Source: Alphaproteobacteria bacterium MedPE-SWcel (GTDB lineage Bacteria > Pseudomonadota > Alphaproteobacteria > Rhodobacterales > Rhodobacteraceae). From it: a DNA stretch of 64,000 bases. Of this stretch, positions 1 to 8,463 are shown piece by piece. The number at the start of each line of letters is the position of its first letter. Positions within the stretch are counted from its first letter, which is position 1. The stretch spans positions 62,001-126,000 of the forward strand of contig MPDC01000007.1 in the NCBI GenBank assembly GCA_001874255.1, in the 5' to 3' direction. A program made the position numbers and the translations under genes. The notes beneath the pieces were generated by a model that saw only the letters and a list, made by a program, of their open reading frames with translations, did not search any database and had not been told where the DNA came from.

Positions 1-663
1 ACAGCCCCCACCGTGACCAACGAGATCCGCCGCGCCTACAACCCCAACGGCGAGATGAGCTGGTTCAACGCGATCACCGGCATTCTGGATTTTCTCAACC
101 TGGTCATCATCATGCTGACCGGGGCGGCGCTGGTGCGCGAACGGGAACACGGCACCATCGAGCATCTGATGGTGATGCCGCTGCGGGCGGCTGAAATCGT
201 CCTGGCCAAGGTCTGGGCCAATGGCGTCATCATCCTGGCCGCCTTTGGCATTTCCATGACCTTCGTCGTCGAGGGCTGGCTGGCGGTGCCCGTCGCAGGG
301 TCGCGCGGCCTGCTGCTCTTTGGGGCGATGCTCTATATCTTTGCCGCCAGCTCCATCGGGATCCTGTTGGGAACGATCGCTCGCACCATGTCGCAATTTG
401 CCCTGCTGGTGCTGTTGGTGGTGATGCCGATGATGCTGCTGTCCGGCGGCACCAGCCCGGTCGAAAGCCAACCGGAGATGCTGCGCTTCTTCACCAACCT
501 GCTGCCCTCCCGCCACTATATCTCCTTCGCGCAGGCGGTGGTCTTTCGCGGCGCCGGGATCGATATCGTCTGGCCGGACTTCCTGCGCATCCTGGGGCTT
601 GGCACCCTGTTTCTGCTCGCCAGTCTCGCCGCCTTCCGGAAATCCCTGAGCGCGGCCGGCTGA
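1..663 (+). CDS. ABC-2 type transporter permease, C-terminal part (partial)
   Basis: The reading frame is already open at base 1 (codons before the GTG at 13 carry no stop), so this is the 3' part of a longer gene whose start lies outside the window. The visible 220 residues hold several hydrophobic segments. The stretch ALVREREHGTIEHLMVMPL is typical of the cytoplasmic loop of ABC-2 permeases of the YhhJ/DrrB type, and LLPSRHYISF near the end is also typical of that family. The product would be an inner-membrane subunit of an ABC exporter; its ATPase partner would lie upstream. It converges on the LysR gene that follows. The substrate cannot be deduced. Confidence 0.85.
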   Translation, partial: TAPTVTNEIRRAYNPNGEMSWFNAITGILDFLNLVIIMLTGAALVREREHGTIEHLMVMPLRAAEIVLAKVWANGVIILAAFGISMTFVVEGWLAVPVAGSRGLLLFGAMLYIFAASSIGILLGTIARTMSQFALLVLLVVMPMMLLSGGTSPVESQPEMLRFFTNLLPSRHYISFAQAVVFRGAGIDIVWPDFLRILGLGTLFLLASLAAFRKSLSAAG

Positions 664-676
664 GGCCGCGGTCCGG

Positions 677-1600
677 TCACAAGTGGCGCAGCACCTCGTT
701 CAGCAGACGCTGCGCCACCGAGGTCAGCTTGCGTTTGCGCGCATGGATCACCAGAAACGGCGGCACGCTGATCGCGGTATCCAGATCAAGCGTGGTCAGG
801 CCGGTCCCGATCCCCGACAGCATCTGCGCCACCTCATGGGTCTGGGTGGCGATGGTGTCCGACTGGCCGACCAGCGACAGCGCGATCAGCAGCGAAGAGG
901 AATTGGTGATCCGCTCCGGCATCGCGATGCGGTTCTCGAGAAAGGCCTGTTCGAACGCCAGCCGGATCGGAGAGCCCGGCTCCTGGATGAGGAACTCATA
1001 CTCCAACGCCGCGCGCAGCGAGGTCCGGCCGCCTGCCAGCGGATGGCCCGCGCGCACCAGAAACGCCACCTCTTCGGTGCGGCCGGGATAGGCCTGATAC
1101 GCGCGGGCGTCGCTGTCGGGGCTGATGCGCGCAATGATGAAATCGAACCGTCCCTCCTCCAGCCCCCGCATCAATTCGACCGAGGGGGCGACCTCGATGG
1201 TGGGCTGAATATCCGGCGCGATCCGGCGCACCTTCATCAGCGCGGGCAGCAGCGCCGAGACCGCAGGACCGGTGACCGACCCCACCCGCACCCCGCCCGC
1301 CTTGCCCGATTGCAGGCTGCCGACTTCGGCGGCCAGCGAGTCCAGCTCGGCCAGGATCACCTGCGCATGACGCACAAAGGCCTCTCCCAGGGCGGTTGCG
1401 GTCATGCCGCGGGGCTGGCGGTCGAACAAGGCGCCGCCGACCTCGGCCTCAATGTCCGCCAGAAGCCGCGAGGCCGAGGGCTGGGTCATGTTCACCGCCT
1501 CGGCTGCCAGTTGCAGCTTGCCGGTGTCATGAATGCTGCGCACCAGACGCAGTTGTGACGGCTTGAGCCGCGTGGCCAGGGGAAGAACCATGTCTGACAT
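677..1600 (-). CDS. gbpR: LysR-family transcriptional regulator, GbpR-like
   Basis: 307-residue LysR regulator. An N-terminal winged helix-turn-helix lies at about residues 14-73 (LAAEAVNMTQPSASRLLADIE), followed by a LysR substrate-binding domain (VRVGSVTGPAV, FDFIIARISPD). It is divergent from chvE, the arrangement of GbpR (galactose-binding protein regulator) in rhizobia and Agrobacterium, so it probably controls the sugar operon in response to arabinose or galactose. Start choice is uncertain: ATG 1600 is used here; an in-frame GTG at 1624 and an ATG at 1591 are alternatives. The symbol rests on family plus context, not on a full alignment. Confidence 0.85.
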   Translation of the reverse strand: MSDMVLPLATRLKPSQLRLVRSIHDTGKLQLAAEAVNMTQPSASRLLADIEAEVGGALFDRQPRGMTATALGEAFVRHAQVILAELDSLAAEVGSLQSGKAGGVRVGSVTGPAVSALLPALMKVRRIAPDIQPTIEVAPSVELMRGLEEGRFDFIIARISPDSDARAYQAYPGRTEEVAFLVRAGHPLAGGRTSLRAALEYEFLIQEPGSPIRLAFEQAFLENRIAMPERITNSSSLLIALSLVGQSDTIATQTHEVAQMLSGIGTGLTTLDLDTAISVPPFLVIHARKRKLTSVAQRLLNEVLRHL

Positions 1601-1641
1601 ACCATTTTTGTTATCTCTCCCCACGTTATTTAGATTGGTAT
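1599..1641. promoter_or_regulatory. Divergent gbpR-chvE control region with inverted repeat
   Basis: The short divergent gap holds ATACCA (1599-1604) and its inverse TGGTAT (1636-1641), 31 bases apart, in an AT-rich stretch between the two start codons. This arrangement suits a LysR protein acting on both promoters. That the arms are operator half-sites is inference; no clear -35/-10 pair was found. Confidence 0.4.
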
Positions 1642-1715
1642 GATATGTGAACCCATCCTATCGTCCGACTCGGGAGATCGCGGACAACACCCGCGGGCTT
1701 GAGGAGGAGAAAAGC

Positions 1716-2771
1716 ATGACCCTGAAATCAATTCTGGTCACCACCGCACTGGTGAGTGGCCTTGCAACGGCCGCCTTCGCAGAAGGCAAGATCGGTATCG
1801 CAATGCCGACGAAATCCTCTGCGCGGTGGATCTCTGACGGAGAATCCATGGTGAGCCAGTTCGAAGAGGCGGGCTACACCACGATCCTGCAATATGCCGA
1901 GGATGACATTCCCAACCAGCTGGCGCAGATCGAGAACATGATCACCAATGGCGTCGACGTGCTGGTGGTGGCGGCCATCGACGGCACCACCCTGTCGAAC
2001 GCGCTGGAGAACGCGCATTTCGCGGGCATCCGCACCATCGCCTATGACCGACTGATCCGCGACAGCGCATATGTCGACTATTACGCGACCTTCGACAACT
2101 TCAAGGTGGGCGTGCAGCAGGCGGAAACGCTGGTCGCCGGTCTCGAGGAACGCTTTCCCGACGCCGAGAGCTGGAACGTCGAATTGTTCGGCGGCAGCCC
2201 CGACGACAACAACGCCTATTTCTTCTACAACGGCGCCGTATCGGTGCTGCAGCCGCTGATCGACAGCGGCAAGATCACCGTGGTCTCCGGCCAGCAGGGC
2301 ATGGATACCGTCGGCACGCTGCGCTGGGATGGGGCAGTGGCGCAGGCGCGGATGGATAACCTGCTGTCGGCTCATTACACCGACGCCCAGGTCCATGGCG
2401 TGCTGTCGCCCTATGACGGTCTGTCCATCGGCATCCTGTCGTCGCTCAAGGGCGTCGGCTACGGCTCCGGCGATCTGCCGATGCCCATCGTCTCGGGTCA
2501 GGACGCCGAGGTCCCCTCGGTCAAATCGATCCTCGCGGGCGAGCAATATTCCACCATCTTCAAGGACACCCGCGAACTGGCGCGTGTGACCGTCGGCATG
2601 GTCGATGCGCTGCTCGACGGCGGCGAGCCCGAGATCAACGACACCTCCACCTATGACAACGGGGTCAAAGTGGTGCCCTCCTACCTGCTGGAACCGCTCA
2701 AGGTGACGGGCGAGAACTGGAAAGAGGTTCTGGTCGGCTCCGGCTACTATACCGAAGACCAGATCAACTGA
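1716..2771 (+). CDS. chvE: ChvE-like periplasmic sugar-binding protein
   Basis: 351-residue periplasmic binding protein of ABC sugar importers (Peripla_BP_4 fold). The start is the ATG at 1716, just after a strong GAGGAGG ribosome site; an upstream in-frame extension from 1647 lacks signal-peptide character. A Sec signal peptide ends near AAFA-EGKIG. ChvE-type hallmarks are [34 protein letters not shown] and [12 protein letters not shown]. It binds aldoses such as L-arabinose, D-galactose, glucose or xylose and hands them to GguAB. It is the first gene of a seven-gene operon that ends in 2-oxoglutarate production, which favours L-arabinose and/or D-galactose. In Agrobacterium the homologue also acts in chemotaxis and virulence sensing; that role need not apply here. 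Confidence 0.92.
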   Translation: MTLKSILVTTALVSGLATAAFAEGKIGIAMPTKSSARWISDGESMVSQFEEAGYTTILQYAEDDIPNQLAQIENMITNGVDVLVVAAIDGTTLSNALENAHFAGIRTIAYDRLIRDSAYVDYYATFDNFKVGVQQAETLVAGLEERFPDAESWNVELFGGSPDDNNAYFFYNGAVSVLQPLIDSGKITVVSGQQGMDTVGTLRWDGAVAQARMDNLLSAHYTDAQVHGVLSPYDGLSIGILSSLKGVGYGSGDLPMPIVSGQDAEVPSVKSILAGEQYSTIFKDTRELARVTVGMVDALLDGGEPEINDTSTYDNGVKVVPSYLLEPLKVTGENWKEVLVGSGYYTEDQIN

Positions 2772-2796
2772 TCTGTCGCGGTGCGATCCTCCCTGT

Positions 2797-2858
2797 CCGG
2801 GCCCCGAGCGGCCCGGGCGCGGCGTCCCGTTCACCTGTCAGCAAGGGGTGGACGGGAC
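2797..2858 (+). promoter_or_regulatory. Intercistronic stem-loops between chvE and gguA
   Basis: Two hairpins can be drawn in the 117-base gap: CCGGGCC/GGCCCGG (2797-2803 with 2810-2816) and GTCCCGT/ACGGGAC (2824-2830 with 2852-2858). Neither has a T-tract, so a partial terminator or mRNA-stabilising structure is likelier than a full terminator. Such structures commonly keep binding-protein levels above those of the permease subunits. Confidence 0.5.
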
Positions 2859-2888
2859 AGATATTCAATAAAACCAAAGGATGATCTC

Positions 2889-4409
2889 GTGCAGACACCC
2901 CTGCTCGAAATGCGGTCGATCACCAAGACGTTTCCGGGCGTCAAGGCGCTGGATGATGTGACCCTGACCGTGCGCGAGGGCGAGATTCACGCCATCTGCG
3001 GTGAAAACGGCGCTGGCAAATCCACCCTGATGAAGGTCCTCTCCGGTGTCTATCCGGTCGGCCAATATGACGGCGAGGTCCATTACGCGGGCCATCTGGC
3101 CGCGTTCCACGACATTGCCGAAAGCGAGGCCGAGGGCGTCATTATCATCCATCAGGAGCTGGCTCTGGTGCCGCTTCTGTCGATTGCCGAGAACCTGTTT
3201 CTCGGCAACGAGGTGCAGAAGAACGGCGTCGTCAACTGGCCGGAAACCTACCGGCGCACCGAGAGCCTGCTGCAGAAGGTGGGGCTGAAGGACGCGCCCA
3301 CCACGCTGGTGGACAAGCTCGGCGTCGGCAAGCAGCAATTGGTCGAGATCGCCAAGGCGCTGGCCAAGGACGTGCGGCTGCTGATCCTCGACGAGCCCAC
3401 CGCGGCCCTGTCGGAGGCGGACAGTCAGGCGCTGCTGGATCTGATGCTGGAGCTGAAGGCGCAGGGGGTCACCCAGATCATCATCAGCCACAAACTGAAC
3501 GAGGTCCGCCGGGTGGCGGATACGGTGACGGTGATCCGGGACGGCCAGACGGTCTCCAGCTTTGGCGTCAGCGACGGCATCACCGAGGACCGCATCGTGC
3601 GCGACATGGTGGGCCGCTCGATGGAAAACCGCTACCCGCCCCGGGAGCGGCGGACCGGCGAGATGCTGATGGAGATCGAGGACTGGACCGTCCACCACCC
3701 CGAACAGGCCGACCGCCGGGTGATCCATGGCGTCGACCTGAACGTGCGCGCAGGCGAGGTCATCGGCATCGCCGGTCTGATGGGCGCCGGGCGCACAGAG
3801 CTGGCGATGTCGGTCTTCGGCGGCTCCTGGGGGCAGGGGATCTCGGGTCAGGTGCGGATGCGCGGCAAGACGGCCGACACCTCCACCGTCGGGCGCGCCA
3901 TTGCCGCGGGCCTTGCCTATGTGACCGAGGACCGCAAGAGCCTCGGCCTGGTGCTGGACGAGGAAATCCGCCGCAATGTGACGCTCACCAACCTGCCCAA
4001 GGTCGCCAACGGGCCGGTGCTCAACCACAATGAGGAAACCCGGGTCGCCGACGGCTATCGCGGCTCGCTCAATATCCGCACGCCCTCGGTGTTCCAGAAG
4101 GTGGTGAACCTGTCGGGCGGCAACCAGCAAAAGGTGGTTCTGGCCAAATGGCTGTTTGCGGAACCGGAGGTGCTGATCCTCGACGAACCGACCCGGGGGA
4201 TCGATGTGGGCGCCAAGTTTGAAATCTACGGGCTGATCAATGATCTGGCCGCCGCGGGCAAGGGCGTGGTGATGATCTCATCCGAACTGCCCGAACTTCT
4301 CGGCATGTGCGACCGCATCTACGTGATGAACGAGGGCGCATTCGTTGGCGAACTCGGTGCCGCCGAGGCCAGCCAGGAGCGCATCATGTCGCTCATCGTG
4401 ACGGAATAA
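2889..4409 (+). CDS. gguA: Sugar ABC importer ATP-binding protein, GguA
   Basis: 506-residue tandem ATPase of the CUT2 (XylG/MglA/GguA) type. Domain 1 has Walker A GENGAGKS at residues 38-45 and Walker B LLILDEPTAAL. Domain 2 has a degenerate Walker A (GLMGAGRTEL), signature LSGGNQQKV and Walker B VLILDEPTRGIDVGAK. The start chosen is GTG 2889, preceded by AAAGGA; the longer frame from 2781 adds arginine-rich sequence with no homology look. It powers sugar import with ChvE and GguB. GguB follows after 11 bases, and its ribosome site overlaps this stop codon. Confidence 0.93.
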   Translation: MQTPLLEMRSITKTFPGVKALDDVTLTVREGEIHAICGENGAGKSTLMKVLSGVYPVGQYDGEVHYAGHLAAFHDIAESEAEGVIIIHQELALVPLLSIAENLFLGNEVQKNGVVNWPETYRRTESLLQKVGLKDAPTTLVDKLGVGKQQLVEIAKALAKDVRLLILDEPTAALSEADSQALLDLMLELKAQGVTQIIISHKLNEVRRVADTVTVIRDGQTVSSFGVSDGITEDRIVRDMVGRSMENRYPPRERRTGEMLMEIEDWTVHHPEQADRRVIHGVDLNVRAGEVIGIAGLMGAGRTELAMSVFGGSWGQGISGQVRMRGKTADTSTVGRAIAAGLAYVTEDRKSLGLVLDEEIRRNVTLTNLPKVANGPVLNHNEETRVADGYRGSLNIRTPSVFQKVVNLSGGNQQKVVLAKWLFAEPEVLILDEPTRGIDVGAKFEIYGLINDLAAAGKGVVMISSELPELLGMCDRIYVMNEGAFVGELGAAEASQERIMSLIVTE

Positions 4410-4420
4410 GGACAACAGCG

Positions 4421-5656
4421 ATGACTTTCGCAGGACAGACACAAACCAAGTCCGCCGAGGATCCCAAAACCGGCATCGGCGCCTATCTTTCGGCCCATCT
4501 GCGCGAATACGGACTGTTGTTCGCGCTGATCGCGATCATGGCGTTTTTCCAGATCGTCACCAGCGGCACCCTGCTGCGGCCGATCAACCTGACCAACCTG
4601 CTGCTGCAGAACAGCTATATCATCATCATGGCGCTGGGCATGCTGATCGTCATCGTGGCGGGGCATATCGACCTCTCGGTCGGCTCTGTCATGGGGTTTG
4701 TCGGCGCCCTGGCGGCGGTGATGATCGTCCGATGGGATCAGTCGCTGGCCCTCACGGCGGTGGTCTGCATCGGCACCGGCGCCCTGATCGGCGCCGCCCA
4801 GGGCTATTGGATCGCCTATTGGAGCATCCCGTCCTTCATCGTGACGCTGGCGGGGATGCTGGTGTTCCGGGGCCTGTCGCTCTGGTTGCTGGGCGGCGAA
4901 TCCGTCGGCCCGTTCCCACGGGAATTCCAATCCATCGCCAGCGGCTTCGTGCCGGATGTGCTGCCCGGCGGCGCAGCCATGGCCGAGCTCTTCGGTCTGC
5001 GCAATTTCAACATGCTGTCCTTCGCCATCGGGCTCTGCGCGGCGGGGCTGGTGGTCTGGTCCGGCCTCGGCAAACGGGCGCAGAACCGCAAATACGGCAT
5101 CGAGGACGAACCACAGGCGTTTTTCGTCGCCCGGATCGGCATCGTGGCGCTGGCACTGGTCTTCGTGTTCTTCAAACTCTCCACCTTTCGCGGTCTGCCC
5201 AATGTGATGATCACCATGGGGATCCTGACCGTGATCTATGCCTTCGTGACCGAACAGACGGTGCTGGGGCGGCGGGTCTATGCGCTGGGCGGCAATCGCA
5301 AGGCGGCGAAACTGTCGGGGATCAAGACCGAGCGGCTGACCTTTCTCGCCTTTGTCAACATGGGCGCGCTTGCGGCCATCGCCGGGCTGGTCTTTGCCGC
5401 CCGCCTGAACTCCGCCACCCCCAAAGCGGGCTTTGCGCTCGAACTCGATGTGATCGCGGCGGTCTTCATCGGCGGGGCCTCCATGTCCGGCGGGGTCGGC
5501 AAGATCGTCGGCGCCGTGGTCGGGGCCTTTCTGATGGGGGTGCTGAACAATGGTATGGGCATCATGGGGGTCGGCATCGACTACCAGCAGATGATCAAGG
5601 GGCTGGTGCTGCTCGCTGCCGTGATCTTTGACGTCTACAACAAGCAGAAAGGCTGA
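4421..5656 (+). CDS. gguB: Sugar ABC importer permease, GguB
   Basis: 411-residue polytopic inner-membrane permease of the BPD_transp_2 (XylH/GguB) family with about ten hydrophobic segments. Recognisable motifs are HIDLSVGSVMGFVGA near the N-terminus and FIGGASMSGGVGKIVGAVVGAFLMGVLNNGM near the C-terminus (quoted here in short pieces of the conserved permease loop). A soluble-looking insert (GKRAQNRKYGIEDE) separates two membrane blocks, as in XylH-type permeases of this length. Start ATG 4421 follows AAGGA that overlaps the gguA stop. It forms the channel for the ChvE-delivered aldose. Confidence 0.93.
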   Translation: MTFAGQTQTKSAEDPKTGIGAYLSAHLREYGLLFALIAIMAFFQIVTSGTLLRPINLTNLLLQNSYIIIMALGMLIVIVAGHIDLSVGSVMGFVGALAAVMIVRWDQSLALTAVVCIGTGALIGAAQGYWIAYWSIPSFIVTLAGMLVFRGLSLWLLGGESVGPFPREFQSIASGFVPDVLPGGAAMAELFGLRNFNMLSFAIGLCAAGLVVWSGLGKRAQNRKYGIEDEPQAFFVARIGIVALALVFVFFKLSTFRGLPNVMITMGILTVIYAFVTEQTVLGRRVYALGGNRKAAKLSGIKTERLTFLAFVNMGALAAIAGLVFAARLNSATPKAGFALELDVIAAVFIGGASMSGGVGKIVGAVVGAFLMGVLNNGMGIMGVGIDYQQMIKGLVLLAAVIFDVYNKQKG

Positions 5657-5662
5657 TCCGCG

Positions 5663-7405
5663 ATGAGCTTCACGCCCGCAAAATGGCCCCGCAGCCTGCG
5701 CAGTCAGGAATGGTACGGGGGCTCCAGCCGCGATGTGATCTATCACCGGGGCTGGATGAAAAATCAGGGCTGGCCGCACGATATGTTCGACGGCCGCCCG
5801 GTGATCGGCATCCTCAACACCTGGTCCGATCTCACCCCCTGCAACGGCCACCTGCGCGAGCTGGCGGAAAAGGTCAAGGCAGGCATCTACGAGGCCGGCG
5901 GCTTCCCGGTCGAGGTCCCGGTGTTCTCGGCCTCGGAAAACACCTACCGCCCCACCGCGATGATGTTCCGCAACCTGGCCGCAATGGCGACCGAAGAGGC
6001 AATCCGGGGCCAGCCGATCGACGGCTGCGTGCTGCTGGTGGGCTGCGACAAGACCACGCCGAGCCTCATGATGGGGGCGGCCTCCTGCGATCTGCCGACC
6101 ATCGTGGTGTCGGGCGGGCCGATGCTGAACGGCTATTTTCGCGGCGAACGGGTGGGCTCCGGCACCCATCTGTGGAAATTCTCCGAGGCGGTGAAGGCGG
6201 GCGAGATGACCCAGGAGGAGTTCCTCGAGGCAGAGGCCTCCATGAGCCGCTCCACCGGCACCTGCAACACCATGGGCACGGCCTCCACCATGGCCTCCAT
6301 GGCCGAGGCGCTGGGCATGGCGCTTTCTGGCAACGCGGCAATCCCGGCGGTGGATTCCCGCCGCCGCGTGATGGCGCAGATGACCGGGCGGCGGATCGTG
6401 CAGATGGTCAAGGACGATCTGAAGCCCTCGGACATCATGACCAAAGAGGCGTTCGAGAACGCCATCCGCACCAATGCCGCCATCGGCGGATCCACCAATG
6501 CGGTGGTCCATATGCTGGCCATTGCCGGGCGCGTCGGGATCGATCTGACGCTGGAGGACTGGGACCGCTGCGGGCGCGATGTGCCGACCATCGTCAACCT
6601 GATGCCGTCGGGCAAATACCTGATGGAGGAATTCTACTACGCCGGTGGTCTGCCGGTGGTGCTGAAACGTCTGGCCGAGGCGGGCATGCTGCATAAATCC
6701 GCGCTCACGGTGTCCGGCGGGGCGATCTGGGACGAGATCGCCCATGTGCTCAACCACAACGAGGACGTGATCCTGCCCGCCGACAGGGCGCTGACCCAAT
6801 CGGGTGGCATTGTGGTGGTGCGTGGCAACCTCGCTCCGCAGGGGGCGGTGCTGAAACCCTCGGCGGCGACGCCTGCGCTGATGCAGCATCGCGGCCGTGC
6901 GGTCGTGTTCGAGGATATCGACGACTACAAGGCAAAGATCGCCGACCCGGATCTCGATATCGACGAGACCTGCGTGATGGTGCTGAAGAACTGCGGCCCC
7001 AAAGGGTATCCGGGGATGGCAGAGGTCGGCAACATGGGCCTGCCGCCAAAGCTCCTGAAGCAGGGGATCACCGATATGCTGCGGATCTCTGATGCTCGCA
7101 TGTCGGGCACGGCCTATGGCACCGTGGTGCTGCACACCTCGCCCGAGGCGGCGGCCGGCGGCCCTCTGGCGGTGGTGCGCGATGGCGACATGATCGAGCT
7201 GGACGTGGAGAACCGGCGCCTGAGCCTCGACATCCCCGATGCCGAACTCGCCGCGCGCCTGTCGGCCTGGACCCCCACCCATGCGGTCGCGACCTCCGGC
7301 TATCTGATGCTGCATCAGAGCCATGTCGAAGGGGCCGATACCGGCGCCGATCTCGACTTTCTCAAGGGCTGCCGCGGGGCGCCCGTCGGAAAGGACAGCC
7401 ATTGA
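5663..7405 (+). CDS. IlvD/Edd-family sugar-acid dehydratase, probable L-arabonate dehydratase
   Basis: 580-residue member of the IlvD/Edd family, close in length and motifs to the L-arabinonate dehydratase of Rhizobium leguminosarum. The three cysteines expected to hold the Fe-S cluster are C60 (TPCNGH), C128 (GCDKTTP) and C201 (TGTCNTMG); K130 is the position of the carbamylated lysine that binds Mg. The reaction would be L-arabonate to L-2-keto-3-deoxyarabonate. D-galactonate, D-fuconate or D-xylonate are possible alternative substrates because the subfamily is promiscuous. It begins 6 bases after gguB and its stop overlaps the next start (TGATG). Azospirillum calls this enzyme AraC, not to be confused with the regulator. 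Confidence 0.88.
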   Translation: MSFTPAKWPRSLRSQEWYGGSSRDVIYHRGWMKNQGWPHDMFDGRPVIGILNTWSDLTPCNGHLRELAEKVKAGIYEAGGFPVEVPVFSASENTYRPTAMMFRNLAAMATEEAIRGQPIDGCVLLVGCDKTTPSLMMGAASCDLPTIVVSGGPMLNGYFRGERVGSGTHLWKFSEAVKAGEMTQEEFLEAEASMSRSTGTCNTMGTASTMASMAEALGMALSGNAAIPAVDSRRRVMAQMTGRRIVQMVKDDLKPSDIMTKEAFENAIRTNAAIGGSTNAVVHMLAIAGRVGIDLTLEDWDRCGRDVPTIVNLMPSGKYLMEEFYYAGGLPVVLKRLAEAGMLHKSALTVSGGAIWDEIAHVLNHNEDVILPADRALTQSGGIVVVRGNLAPQGAVLKPSAATPALMQHRGRAVVFEDIDDYKAKIADPDLDIDETCVMVLKNCGPKGYPGMAEVGNMGLPPKLLKQGITDMLRISDARMSGTAYGTVVLHTSPEAAAGGPLAVVRDGDMIELDVENRRLSLDIPDAELAARLSAWTPTHAVATSGYLMLHQSHVEGADTGADLDFLKGCRGAPVGKDSH

Positions 7406-8400
7406 TGAAGATCGCAGTTGTCGGCATCGGAAAGATCGCGCGCGACCAGCACCTGCCCGCGATCGCGGCCAGCCCGGACTGGGATCTGGCCGCCACGGTC
7501 AGCCGTTCCGGTATAGTGGAGGGCGTGGATGCTTTTGCGGATTTCTCCGTTATGCTGGAGGAGCGGCCGGATATTCGCACCGTCTCGCTCTGCCTGCCGC
7601 CGGTGCCGCGCTTTGCCTATGCGATGCAGGCCATCCGAGCCGGGCGTCACGTGATGCTGGAAAAACCGCCGGGCGCCACCCTGGCAGAATGCCACGCCCT
7701 GACCGAAGCCGCGCGGGAAGCGGGCACCGCGCTCTATGCCACCTGGCATTCACGACAGGCGGACAGGGTCGCCGCCGCCCGCGCCTGGCTGGCGGACAAG
7801 CAGCTGCACAGCCTGACGGTGACCTGGAAGGAAGACGTGCGGCGCTGGCATCCCGGTCAGGCCTGGATCTGGGAGCCGGGCGGGCTCGGGGTGTTTGATC
7901 CGGGCATCAATGCGCTCTCCATCGTGACCGAGATCCTGCCGGACGCCATCCACGTGACCGACGCGCGCCTGGAGGTGCCCGAAAACCGCCAGACGCCCAT
8001 CGCGGCCGAGATCCGGTTTCATCACGCAGGCGGCGCCGAGGTCACAGCCACCTTCGACTGGCGTCAGGAGGGCCCCCAGACCTGGGAGATCGAGGCGGTG
8101 ACCGATCAGGGCAGGCTGACGCTGTCGGAGGGCGGCGCGGTAATGCAGCTGGAGGGCCTGCGTCAGGTCGACCCCGCCCTGTCCGTTGACACTGCCCTGT
8201 CCGTCGACCCCGCGCTGTCCGTCGACCCCGCCCCACCAAACGACCCCGCCCCACCTGCCGGCGAATATCCGCGTCTTTACGAACAGATGGCCCGGCTCGT
8301 GGAGCGCGGCGGCCTCGATATGGACCTGCGGCCGCTGGTGCTGGTGGCCGATGCCTTCACCCTCGGGCGGCGTGTGAGCACTGCGGCCTTTATAGACTGA
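7405..8400 (+). CDS. Gfo/Idh/MocA-family aldose 1-dehydrogenase (L-arabinose/D-galactose type) with repeat insert
   Basis: 331 residues. An N-terminal Rossmann fold (AVVGIGKIARDQHLPAI) and the family signature EKPP (residues about 91-94) are clear, followed by the Gfo/Idh/MocA C-terminal sheet domain. By pathway context it oxidises L-arabinose or D-galactose to the lactone with NAD(P)+, like Azospirillum L-arabinose 1-dehydrogenase. Residues 255-284 are five copies of a six-residue repeat (VDPALS and variants), which accounts for a length about 20-30 residues above the usual 300-310. The start ATG at 7405 overlaps the dehydratase stop; a TTG one codon earlier is possible. The rest of the C-terminus (GEYPRLYEQMARLVE) resumes normal family sequence. 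Confidence 0.88.
   Translation: MKIAVVGIGKIARDQHLPAIAASPDWDLAATVSRSGIVEGVDAFADFSVMLEERPDIRTVSLCLPPVPRFAYAMQAIRAGRHVMLEKPPGATLAECHALTEAAREAGTALYATWHSRQADRVAAARAWLADKQLHSLTVTWKEDVRRWHPGQAWIWEPGGLGVFDPGINALSIVTEILPDAIHVTDARLEVPENRQTPIAAEIRFHHAGGAEVTATFDWRQEGPQTWEIEAVTDQGRLTLSEGGAVMQLEGLRQVDPALSVDTALSVDPALSVDPAPPNDPAPPAGEYPRLYEQMARLVERGGLDMDLRPLVLVADAFTLGRRVSTAAFID
8167..8256 (+). repeat. In-frame 18-bp tandem repeat (5 units) in the aldose dehydrogenase
   Basis: Units start at 8167, 8185, 8203, 8221 and 8239. The first is GTCGACCCCGCCCTGTCC; the others differ at 2-6 positions and the last two drift to a proline-rich form. They encode VDPALS, VDTALS, VDPALS, VDPAPP and NDPAPP. The period is a multiple of three, so gain or loss of units keeps the reading frame. 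Confidence 0.93.
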
Positions 8401-8463
8401 CTGCGCCCCGCGTGGCGCCCTGAAATCCCCAAGACCTGCGTGTCCGGCACGCAAGGAGGTGAC

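Noticed and set aside
4319-7402. Open frame of more than 1000 codons on the minus strand opposite gguB and the dehydratase
   Set aside because: The translation is rich in H, R, D, Q and G with no recognisable domain, and it lies opposite clear genes. It is a high-GC shadow frame.
8167-8256. Tandem repeat considered as a CRISPR array
   Set aside because: There are no spacers; the units abut, are 18 bp long and are read in frame within an enzyme gene.
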